Shown here piece after piece: positions 42,864 to 54,134 of a stretch of DNA of 64,000 bases. The notes beneath the pieces were generated by a model. That model had not been told where the DNA came from and searched no databases. It worked only from the letters and a program-made list of their open reading frames with translations. Origin of the DNA: Festucalex cinctus (lineage: Eukaryota > Chordata > Actinopteri > Syngnathiformes > Syngnathidae); contig NC_135421.1 of the NCBI RefSeq assembly GCF_051991245.1, positions 4,101,557 through 4,165,556 of the forward strand. The letters run 5' to 3'. Numbering within the stretch: the first letter of the stretch is position 1; the number at the start of each line of letters is the position of its first letter. The translations under genes were made by a program, and so were the position numbers.

Positions 42864-43153
42864 TCAGTTAGATGAAATGTAAGTTAGTAGATGTCTTTAG
42901 AGCTGGACTCTCATCAAATGTGTGAAATTTTGAGGAGATAGGATCATCTGGGTCAAGTTAATGCAGCTTTTATTGTCACGAAAAATCTTCAGACTTTGCA
43001 TCACCGTAGCGGCCACGCCCTTTGGCGAAAAGTTACAATATTCGGTGTGGGGCATGATCAACATCTTAAGGCTTTTCTGACCAACTTTCAACTGGATCCC
43101 TTCAACGAGCTCAGCACAGTAGCTAAAAACGTAAAGTATGACATTTATTGTAA

Positions 43154-43169
43154 CCACTAGGTGGCGCTA
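43154..43169 (+). promoter_or_regulatory. CTCF-core-like motif (CCACTAGGTGGCGCTA)
   Basis: Agrees with the CTCF core at every strongly conserved position as I know the motif. It is found at the corresponding place in nearly all A units (for example 19238, 45782, 48808, 53496, 58375, 61041). The next motif in this unit is at 43633-43646 (GCTAGGGGGCGCTA). Confidence 0.55.
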
Positions 43170-44306
43170 TATGTATAACTGAATTTTGTCATATAGATGT
43201 TTTCAGGCCGTGACTATTACGTTGCCTGAGAAGTTTGAGATTTTTTGGAGCTTGTACATGGGAGTTATTCAGCATTTGCTCTTTCTGGACAAATGAAATT
43301 TTAAAGGCAATATTTGATGCCCCGCCCCCGTCATATAGTATTTCGAAAAGGCAAGACTTTTTGCCCAGCTGTTCTCTTAGGTCTTGAGATGATAAATACC
43401 AAGTTTGAAGTCAATGGGATGAAAAATGTTTGCATAGGGGGAAAAAGCATGACCACAGTGAATGTGCCAAAATAGGCCAAAATTGGACATTAAAAAATTC
43501 ATAGCTCACTTCCTGTACATTTTAGCTACATGGTCCCAATAGACTTTTTTGTGCGTCTCGGGGTGCTACACGTGCCTGCCAATTTTCGTTGCTCTAGCTC
43601 AAACGTGCCGGGCTTGGTTTTTATTTTTCTATGCTAGGGGGCGCTATAGAGTCGCGTTGTTATAACGACTTCATAATATCAAATTTTTCGCCGGACCTGA
43701 GGAGTGTGCAAAGTTCGGTGAGTTTTCGTGAATATTTAGGTACCCAAAATCGCGATTGTTTGCGGAGAATAAAGAAGAAGAAGAAGAAGAAGAAGAATAA
43801 CTAGAGCTGCGAGCAGCTATAAAGGGCCCTCGCAGTCCGGGCCACGTTGGGGTCCTTGCACGTTGGGGTACTTGCACGTTAGGGTACTGGCACGTTGGGA
43901 TACTGGCATATTGGAAGCAAAATTTCTTTGAAAGTGGCATAATAAACGTTTACATGTAGAATATTTTTTTTTGCCAGTGTGTGTCAAGCTCAACGGGTTT
44001 TGGTGGTTGTTAAGACCTGCAAAAATCTGCGTCCTTTTTTATTTTTAGGCAATGAGTTGCCCTGATTGGTATTTTTTGTAAAAGTGTATATACACATCAT
44101 CGCTCGTTGTACTCATTGCACAATGTTACTTTTATTGTCCAAAGGGGCAATCAAAAACGAATACAACAAAATGGAAACGTACATACGTTTGGATCGGTGT
44201 GAAGCCAGTGAACAATTTGAGTGGTGGAAACTAAAAGAATATTCATAAATGACTTAGTTATCACACTTAGAATGAGTGTACATTTTTTGTACAAAACACC
44301 GTATGT

Positions 44307-44310
<4 letters not shown>

Positions 44311-44362
<52 letters not shown>
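44311..44362. repeat. (TA)n microsatellite
   Basis: About 25 TA units inside unit A4, at a place where other units have a T-rich run. Confidence 0.95.
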
Positions 44363-44366
<4 letters not shown>

Positions 44367-46168
44367 GCCTCAAGGGCTAGGTGGCGCTGTATTTATAACT
44401 GAATGTTGTCATAGAGATACCTTCAGGCCTTGATTATAAGCATACATGTCAAGTGTGGGATTTTTTTGGGAGCATGTACCGTGGAGTTATTAAGCATATC
44501 CTTCATTCACGATATTGCTTTTAATGTCCATAAAGGCTATCAAAAATAAATAAAAATATATATATGTTTGGATAAGTCTGATGCCAGTGAACATTTTGAG
44601 TGGTGGAAACTAAAAGAATATTCATAAATGACTTAGTTATCACACTTAGAATGAGTTTACATTTTTTGTACAAAATACCGTATGTGGGGTATTTTTTTTT
44701 TATGCCTCAAGGGCTAGGTGGCGCTGCATATATAACTGAATGTTGTCATAGAGATAACTTCAGGCCTTGACGATAAACATACATGTCAAGTTTGGGATTT
44801 TTTGGAGCATGTACCGAGGAGTTATCAAGCATATCCTTTTTCATTGCGAAACACAAAATTTGATGCCCCGCCTTCATCATATAGTATTTCGAAAAGTCAA
44901 GATTTTTCCCCCTGTCGTTGGCTCAGGTCTTGACATGGTCCAGGTCAAGTCTTAACTCAGTCAGATGAAACGTGTAGGAGAAGTGGGCAAAAGTCTGCCC
45001 CCTGTGAATGTGCAAAAATCGTCAAAAATGGGACATTCAAAAATTCGTAGCTCACTTCCTGTTCATTTTAGCATATGGGTCCAAGAGACTTTTTTGTAGG
45101 TCTTGGGCTCCCTCATACACCTAAAAATATTCGGCGTTCTTGCTTAAACGTACAACCGGGGCTGCTTCGTTAAAAATTTCGAGGGGGCGCTATTGAGACA
45201 TTTTTGTAAAAATAGCACAATCAACAATAAAATATTGCTCATTTTACCAGGCCAGATGTGTGTGCCAAGTTTCAGGAGTTTCTGTGCATGTTCAAAACTG
45301 GCTTTGTTTTCTTGGCGAACAGTGCTTAGCCACACCCACAGCAATTCGCGAAAACTCACAAACTTCGTGTTGTGACATCATGAAGGCCGAAACCCTCATC
45401 TGAGCAAATATGAGGTAGGTCCAGTTAACGTGTTTGGAGAAAAACGTAGAAGAAAATTCGTAAGAAAAAAAATTGCCACTAGGTGGCGCGATCAGTTAGA
45501 TGAAATATAAGTTCATAGATGTCTTTAGGGCTGGACTCTCATCAAATGTGTGAAATTTTGAGAAGATAGGATCATCTCGGTCAAGTTAATGCAGCTTTTA
45601 TTTTCACGAAAAATCTTCAGACTTTGCGTCACCGTAGCGGCCACGCCCTTTGCCGAAAAGTTACAATATTCGGTGTGGGGCATAATCAACATCTTAAGGC
45701 TTTTCTGACCAATTTTCAAATGGATCCCTTCAACAAGCTCAGCACAGTAGCTAAAAACGTAAAGTATGACATTTATGGTAACCACTAGGTGGCGCTATAT
45801 GTATAACTGAATTTTATCATATAGATGTTTTCAGGCCGTGACTATTACGTTTCCTGAGAAGTTTGAGATTTTTTGGAGCTTGAACATGGGAGTTATTAAG
45901 CATTTGCTCTTTCTGGACAAATGAAATTTTAAAGGCAATATTTGATGCCCCGCCCCCGTCATATAGTATTTCAAAAAGGCAAGATGTTTTGCCCAGTTGT
46001 TCTCTCAGGTCTTGAGATGATAAATGCCAAGTTTGAAGTCAATTGGATGAAAAATGTTTGCAAAGGGGGAAAAAGCATGACCACAGTGAATGTGCCAAAA
46101 TAGGCCAAAATTGGACATAAAAAAATTCATAGCTCACTTCCTGTACATTTTAGCTACATGGTCCCAAT

Positions 46169-47324
46169 TAGAGGTGTGCAAAATTTCCGATTCTTAGATT
46201 ATTCACGATTCGGCCGTGCAACAATCGAGAACGATTCACAAATGTCCAAATTCCGATTATATAAATATGCCAAGGGAAGCGAAACGAGCGAAAAGTACGC
46301 GGAACTGAAACGCAGTAGCGCGCGCGGTCTTCGGGACACTTTTTGGGACGGACCGAGAGTACACATCCACAACTCACGCCTCGAGATTCAAAACAACAAC
46401 AAGCATGGCTGAGCTGACCAACCCACCTCTTCGTGAGATCAGACCTGCTCCGAAAAGGCAAACAACTTCAGGCGGAAGTATCAGCTAGCTGGCTGCAGTG
46501 CGTCGGTTAGCGTTCTACAGGGCGCCGCGCAGTGATACGAACGAACGAACAGAAAAGTAGTGGCTGGCGGTAATGGCGTCTGACTTTATTCAGAAAATAG
46601 TATTGTGGTGGAAATGTATCACGCTTTTGAAAACAAATAGTTTTTAGAAGAAAAACGCTTTATTTCCGAGACCCCAGCCAGCTTGCTGGACTATTTTCCT
46701 CTCGTCCAACGCCGAAGTCAGCGCTGATCGCACACACGGGAGGTGAGGATCAAATTGAGATTCATGTTAAAAAAGCCGAACGATCCCATTAATGTTTACA
46801 CGTTCATGTTTACACAAGTTAAAAAGCAGAAAAGCACTTGAGTTTTTTTTTTTTTTTGTACCTCTGAGAAACTTTAATGTTTACATGTTCATCTTTACAC
46901 AACTTAAAAAGCAGGAAAGCACTTTTTTTTTAAGGCATTTGTATTGAAGTAGTAGTTCACATTGTCTTTCATTTATACCTCAGTGCACTTTTGAGTGGAT
47001 AAAAATAATATATTTTTGCTCAATGCTATGTTTTATTCTGTTGAAGACTGAATATACTTAAAAGCTGTTGTTACAGAATGAGGACTTGAGTATTTTATTT
47101 ACTGTTTTGAACTGTTAACTTGATACTGAAATAGTAGTTTATTTAGGCCTGAGAGGACTTTTGTACTATTTTTGTAACTAATGTACGAAACATTAAAAGC
47201 GCCAAAATACATTGTTTTTTTTCTGCTGCCTGGGGGGAAATCAATAATCGTTTTATAATCGAATCGTCGCCTCTGAATCGTAATCGCAATCGAATCGTGA
47301 GGTGCCCCAAGATTCCCACCTCTA
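46169..47324. mobile_element. non-autonomous hAT element (1156 bp)
   Basis: The ends are TAGAGGTGTGCAAAATTTCC and, read backwards, TAGAGGTGGGAATCTTGGGG. They are flanked by the exact 8-bp duplication GTCCCAAT (46161-46168 and 47325-47332), the hAT signature. Near 46404 a frame reads MAELTNPPLREIRPAPKRQ and soon stops. This looks like the N-terminus of a ZBED-type hAT transposase, so the element is a deletion derivative. Subterminal ATTCTTAGATTATTCACGAT and AATCGAATCGT repeats may be transposase binding sites. Confidence 0.88.
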
Positions 47325-47589
47325 GTCCCAATAGACATTTTTTTGCGTCTCGGGGTGCTACACGTGCCTGCCAATTTTTGTTGCTCTAGCTCAAACGTGC
47401 CGGGCTTGGTTTTTATTTTTCTACGCTAGGGGACGCTATCGAGTCGCATTGTTATGACGACTTAATAATATCAAATTTTTCGCCGGGCCTGAGGAGTATG
47501 CAAAGTTCGGTGAGTTTTCGTGAATGTTTAGGTACCCAAAATCGCGATCGTTTGCGGAGAATAAAGAAGAAGAAGAAGAAGAATAATAA

Positions 47590-49440
47590 CTAGAGCTGCG
47601 AGCAGCTATAAAGGGCCCTCGCAGCCCGGGCCACGTTGGGGTCCTTGCACGTTGGGGTACTTGCACGTTGGGGTACTGGCACGTTGGGGTACTGGCATAT
47701 TGGAAGCAAAATTTCTTTGAAAATGGCATAATAAACGTTTACATGTAGAATATTTTTTTTGCCAGTGTCTGTCAAGCTCAACGGATTTTGGTGATTGTTA
47801 AGACCTGCAAAAATCAGCGTCCTTATTTATTTTTAGGCAATGAGTTGCCCTGATTGGTATTTTTTTGTAAAAGTGTATATACACATCATCGCTCGTTGTA
47901 CTCATTGCACAATGTCTACTTTTATTGTCCAAAGGGGCAATCAAAAATGAATAAAACAAAATGGAAACGTACATACGTTTGGATCGGTGTGAAGCCAGTG
48001 AACAATTTGAGTGGTGGAAACTAAAAGAATATTCATAAATGACTTAGTTATCACACTTAGAATGAGTGTACATTTTTTGTACAAAATACCGTATGTGGGG
48101 TATTTTTGTAATTTTTTTTATATAAGCCTCAACGGCTAGGTGGCGCTGTATTTATAACTGAATGTTGTCATAGAGATACCTTCAGGCCTTGATTATAAGC
48201 ATACATGTCAAGTGTGGGATTTTTTTTGGAGCATGTACCGTGGAGTTATTAAGCATATCCTTCATTCACGATATTGCTTTTAATGTCCATAGAGGCTATC
48301 AAAAATAAATAAAAATATATATATGTTTGGATAAGTCTGATGCCAGTGAACATTTTGAGTGGTGGAAACTAAAAGAATATTCATAAATGACTTCGTTATC
48401 ACACTTAGAATGAGTTTACATTTTTTGTACAAAATACCGTATGTGGGGTATTTTTTTTTCATGCCTCAAGGGCTAGAAAATTCGTAAGAAAAAAAATTGC
48501 CACTAGGTGGCGCTATCAGTTAGATGAAATATAAGTCAGTAGATGTCTTTAGGGCTGGACTCTCATCAAATGTGTGAAATTTTGAGAAGATAGGATCATC
48601 TCGGTCAAGTTAATGCAGCTTTTATTTTCACGAAAAATCTTCAGACTTAGCGTCACCGTAGCGGCCACGCCCTTTGGCGAAAAGTTACAATATTCGGTGT
48701 GGGGCATGATCAACATCTTAAGGCTTTTCTGACCAATTTTCAAATGGATCCTTTCAACGAGCTCAGCACAGTAGCTAAAAACGTAAAGTATGACATTTAT
48801 TGTAACCACTAGGTGGCGCTATATGTATAACTGAATTTTGTCATATAGATGTTTTCAGGCCGTGACTATTACGTTGCCTGAGAAGTTTGAGATTTTTTGG
48901 AGCTTGTACATGGGAGTTATTCAGCATTTGCTCTTTCTGGACAAATGAAATTTTAAAGTCAATATTTGATGCTCCGCCCCCGTCATATAGTATTTCGAAA
49001 AGGCAAGATGTTTTGCCCAGCTGTTCTCTCAGGTCTTGAGATGATAAATGCCAAGTTTGAAGTCAATTGGATGAAAAATGTTTGCAAAGGGTGAAAAAGC
49101 ATGACTACAGTGAATGTGCCAAAATAGGCCAAAATTGGACATTAAAAAATTCATAGCTCACTTCCTGTACATTTTAGCTACATGGTCCCAATAGACTTTT
49201 TTGTGCGTCTCGGGGTGCTACACGTGCCTGCCAATTTTCGTTGCTCTAGCTCAAACGTGCCGGGCTTGGTTTTTATTTTTCTACGCTAGGGGGCGCTATA
49301 GAGTCGCGTTGTTATAACGACTTCATAATATCAAATTTTTCGCCGGACCTGAGGAGTGTGCAAAGTTCGGTGAGTTTTCGTGAATATTTAGGTACCCAAA
49401 ATCGCGATTGTTTGCGGAGAATAAAGAATAATAATAATAA
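47590..49440 (+). repeat. array unit A5 with 0.75-kb internal deletion
   Basis: Complete at both ends. At 48474 GGGCTAG jumps directly to AAAATTCGTAAG, omitting the text that lies between about 42081 and about 42828 in A3. The missing part includes a CTCF-like motif. It ends in (AAT)n. Confidence 0.9.
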
Positions 49441-51441
49441 CTAGAGCTGCGAGCAGCTATAAAGGGCCCTCGCAACCCGGGCCACGTTGGGGTATTTGCA
49501 CGTCGGGGTACTGGCATGTTGGGGTACTGTCAAATAGGAAACCATCTAAATTTTAAACATTTTTGCCATGCTTTGTGTTTGTAAAGTTTCATGGAAAGGC
49601 CAAAAAGGATGCACAATTAACAAATAAAATCAAAATGGATTGGCACATGGCTATATAGAATACTTTTTGAATATATTAGGCATGCCTGCCAATATTCACA
49701 CATCTAGCTGAATCATATAATCGGAAAGACTTCATAAAAATGTCTAGAGGGCGCTATTGAAGCATTTATTGCAAATTTAATAAGAAATCTCTAAAATATT
49801 CATGCTTATGACAAGCCTGATGTGTGTGTAAAGTTTCATGAGTTTTTGCACATGTTTAGACCAAAAAAAAAAAGCAGCATTTTACTTGGCAAACAATCCA
49901 TCGCCATGAAACGGCGTGCGACAAAATAAATAACTTCCGATAACTTTGTATCTTAAACATCTTAAGATGAAGAACACCAAGTTTGAAGACAGTCGGATAA
50001 ATTTTGTAGGAGGAGTTCGTTAAAATATGACCCCTAAAAAAGGCCACAAAAAATGGCTACAAATCCCAACGTAAATCAAAATGGCGGACTTCCTGTTTGG
50101 TTTAGCAGATGGTTCCAAGAGACTTTTTTGTACATCGTGGGCTCTTATGTATGCCTCTAAATTATCATAGCGCTAGGTGAAACGTACAACCGGGAATGCT
50201 TCGTTAAAGAGGAGTTTTTTACCTCAAAATGTGATGACCGGCCCCTACGGGACTTCCTGTTGGGTTTAGCACATGGCACCAAGAGACTTTTTTGTACAAC
50301 GTGGGCTGTTAAATTTGTCTCCAAATTTTCGTAGCTCTAGCTGCTTCGTACAACTGGGAATGCTTCATTAAGAGGGAATTTTTTCCTTCGCAATCTGTGC
50401 ATGCCACGGCAACAGCGTGCGACGAAATAAAAAGCTTTCAATAACTTTTCATCTTCAACATTTTAAGATGAATCACACCAAGTTTGGAGATGATCGGATA
50501 AACTCTGTAGGAGGAGTTCGTTAAAATAAGACCCCTATGAAATGGCCCAAAAAATGGCAACACGTTCCAAAGTAAATCAAAATGGCGGACTTCCTGTTCG
50601 GTTTAGCATATGGTTCAAAAAGAGTTTTTTGTACCTTGAGGGCTGTTACATATGTCTTCAAATGTTGGTAACTCTAGGTGAAATGTACAGCCGGGAATGC
50701 TTCATTAAATAAGAATTTTGAAACACAAAATTTGATGCCTCGCCTCTGGCGGACTTCCTGTTAGGTTTAGCATATGGCACCAACAGGCTTTTTTGTAGAT
50801 CATAGTCTGTTACATATGTGTACCAATTTTCGTGGCTCTCAATTAAACGTACCACCGGCAATGCTTAGTTAAGTAAGAATTTTGAAACTGTAAATTTGAT
50901 GCCCCGCCACCGTCATATAGTATGTCAAAAACTTTAGATTTTTTACCATGATGTTGTCCCAGGTGTTGAGATGGTACAGCCCAAGTTTGAAGTCAATCGG
51001 GTTAACCGTGTAGGAGAAGCGGGCAAAAGTATGACCCCTGTAAATGTGCAAAAATGGGCCAAAATTGGACATTCAAATACTCATACCTCACTTCCTGTCT
51101 ATTTTAGGGTACACATATCAAAGAGGTTTTTGTTCATCTGGATGTGCTACAGGTGCCACACAATTTTCGTAGCCATAGGACAATCGTAGCGGGACAGGGA
51201 TCCGTTAAACCTATGTAGGTGGCGCTACAGAGCCATTTTTCTGTTATCATGTATGGCGACTTTAAAATATCAAATTTTTCGCCAGGCCTGATGTGCGTGT
51301 AAAGTTTGGTGAGTTTTCGTTCACGTTTAGTGTCTCAAAAATGCGATTGTTTGCGGAGAAGAAAAAGAAGAATAATAAGAAGAATTCCTACAAAAACAAT
51401 AGGGCCTCGCAGCGGCACCGCCGCCGCCGCTGCTCGGGCCC

Positions 51442-51478
<37 letters not shown>

Positions 51479-51527
51479 TTTTACAAAAACAATAGGGACC
51501 TCGCAGCGGTCGCTGCTCGGGCCCTAA
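49441..51527 (+). repeat. array unit B2 (2.09 kb)
   Basis: The head continues into ACGTCGGGGTACTGGCATGTTGG and TCAAATAGGAAACC as in B1. Modules with AAAATGGCGGACTTCCTGTT recur at about 50080 and 50580. The tail has two hairpin ends (51401-51442 and 51496-51527) separated by (AAT)n. CTCF-like motifs are fewer: about 49754 (CTAGAGGGCGCTAT) and 51219 (GTAGGTGGCGCTAC). Confidence 0.9.
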
Positions 51528-54134
51528 CTAGAGCTGCGAGCAGCTATAAAGGGCCCTCGCAGCCCGGGCCACGTTGGAGTCCTTGCACGTTGGGGTACTT
51601 GCACGTTAGGGTACTGGCATGTTGGGGTACTGGCACGTTGGGGTACTGGCATATTGGAAGCAAAATTTCTTTGAAAATGGCATAATAAACGTTTACATGT
51701 AGAATATTTTTTTTGCCAGTGTGTGTCAAGCTCAACGGGTTTTGGTGATTGTTAAGACCTGCAAAAATCAGCGTCCTTTTTTATTTTTAGGCAATGAGTT
51801 GCCCTGATTGATATTTTTTGTAAAAGTGTATATATACATCATCGCTCGTTGTACTCATTGCACAATGTTACTCTTATTGTCCAAAGGGGCAATCAAAAAT
51901 GAATAAAACAAAATGGAAACGTACATACATTTGGATCGGTGTGAAGCCAGTGAACAATTTGAGTGGTGGAAACTAAAAGAATATTCATAAATGGCTTAGT
52001 CATCACACTTAGAATGAGTTTAATTTTTTTTGTACAAAATACCGTATGTGGGTTTTTTTTTTTAAATAAGCCTCAAGGGCTAGGTGGCGCTGTATTTATA
52101 ACTGAATGTTGTCATCGAGATACCTTCAGGCCTTGATTATAAGCATACATGTCAAGTGTGGGATTTTTTTTGGAGCATGTACCGTGGAGTTATTATGCAT
52201 ATCCTTCATTCACGATATTGCTTTTAATGTCCACAGAGGCTATCAAAAATAAATAAAAATATATATATGTTTGGATAAGTCTGATGCCAGTGAACATTTT
52301 GAGTGGTGGAAACTAAAAGAATATTCATAAATGACTGAGTTATCACACTTAGAATGAGTGTACATTTTTTTGTACAAAATACCGTATGTGGGGTATTTTT
52401 TTTTTATGCCTCAAGGGCTAGGTGACGCTGCATATATAACTGAATGTTGTCATAGAGATAGCTTCAGGCCTTGACGATAAACATACATGTCAAGTTTGGG
52501 ATTTTTTGGAGTATGTACCGGGGAGTTATTAAGCATATCCTTTTTCAGTGCGAAACACAAATTTTGATGCCCCGCCCTCATCATATAGTATTTCGAAAGG
52601 TCAAGATTTTTCCCCCTGTCGTTGGCTCAGGTCTTGACATGGTCCAGGTCAAGTCTTAACTCAGTCGGATGAAACGTGTAGGAGAAGTGGGCAAAAGTCT
52701 GCCCCCTGTGAATGTGCAAAAATCGTCAAAAATGGGACATTCAAAAATTCGTAGCTCACTTCCTGTTCATTTTAGTATATGGGTCCAAGAGACTTTTTTG
52801 TAGGTCTTGGGCTCCCTCATACACCTAAAAATATTCGTCGTTCTTGCTTAAACGTACAACCGGGGCTGCTTTGTTAAAAACTTCTAGGGGGCGCTATTGA
52901 GTCATTTTTTTAAAAATAGCACAATCAACAATAAAATATGGCTCATTTTACCAGGCCAGATGTGTGTGCCAAGTTTCATGAGTTTCTGTGCATGTTTAGA
53001 CCCTCAAAACTGGCGTTGTTTTCTTGGCGAACAGCGCTTAGCCACACCCACAGCAATTCACGAAAACTCACAAACTTCGTGTTGTGACATCATGAAGGCC
53101 AAAACCCTAATCTGAGCAAATATGAGGTAGGTCCAGTTAACGTGTTTGGAGAAAAACGTAGAAGAAAATTTGTAAGAAAAAAAATTGCCACTAGGTGGCG
53201 CTATCAGTTAGATGAAATATAAGTCAGTAGATGTCTTTAGGGCTGGACTCTCATCAAATGTGTGAAATTTTGAGAAGATAGCATCATCTCGGTCAAGTTA
53301 ATGCAGCTTTTATTTTCACGAAAAATCTTCAGACTTTGCGTCACCGTAGCGGCCACGCCCTTTGGTGAAAAGTTACAATATTCGGTGTGGGGCATGATCA
53401 ACACCTTAAGGCTTTTCTGACCAATTTTCAAATGGATCCCTTCAACAAGCTCAGCACAGTAGCTAAAAACGTAAAGTATGACATTTATTGTAACCACTAG
53501 GTGGCGCTATATGTATAACTGAATTTTATCATATAGATGTTTTCAGGCCGTGACTATTACGTTGCCTGAGAAGTTTGAGATTTTTTGGAGCTTGAACATG
53601 GGAGTTATTAAGCATTTGCTCTTTCTGGACAAATGAAATTTTAAAGGCAATATTTGATGCCCCGCCCCCGTCATATAGTATTTCAAAAAGGCAAGATGTT
53701 TTGCCCAGTTGTTCTCTCAGGTCTTAAGATGATAAATGCCAAGTTTGAAGTCAAATGGATGAAAAATGTTTGCAAAGGGGGAAAAAGCATGACCACAGTG
53801 AATGTGCCAAAATAGGCCAAAATTGGACGTAAAAAAATTCATAGCTCACTTCCTGTACATTTTAGCTACATGGTCCCAATAGACTTTTTTTTGCGTCTCG
53901 GGGTGCTACACGTGCCTGCCAATTTTTGTTGCTCTAGCTCAAACGTGCCGGGCTTGGTTTTTATTTTTCTACGCTAGGGGGCGCTATCGAGTCGCATTGT
54001 TATGACGACTTAATAATATCAAATTTTTCGCCGGGCCTGAGGAGTGTGCAAAGTTCGGTGAGTTTTCGTGAATGTTTAGGTACCCAAAATCGCGATCGTT
54101 TGCGGAGAATAAAGAAGAAGAAGAATAAGAATAA
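51528..54134 (+). repeat. array unit A6 (2607 bp)
   Basis: Complete A unit in direct contact with B2 (GGGCCCTAA|CTAGAGC). One motif is altered (CTAGGTGACGCTGC at about 52419). Tail variant as in A4. Confidence 0.92.

Larger units (their letters stand above)
41195..43800 (+). repeat. array unit A3 (2606 bp), a complete example
   Basis: Order within the unit: the hairpin head CTAGAGCTGCGAGCACCT and GGGCCCTCGCAGCCCGGGCC; three or four 18-bp GCACGTTGGGGTACTTGC-like repeats (41240-41300); a module repeated twice (ATTCATAAATGACTTCGTTA at 41636 and 41982, each with a CTAGGTGGCGCT motif after it); two larger diverged modules; and a (GAA)n end. There are six CTCF-core-like motifs. Short open frames of 60-86 codons recur in all A units at the same places but carry no start context, family motif or clear codon constraint. 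Confidence 0.92.
43801..47589 (+). repeat. array unit A4, carrying a hAT insertion
   Basis: About 2.62 kb without the 1156-bp hAT element. A (TA)n tract replaces the T-rich spacer at 44311-44362. The tail reads GAGTCGCATTGTTATGACGA, a variant shared with A6, A7 and A8 and different from A3, A5 and A9. Confidence 0.92.
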
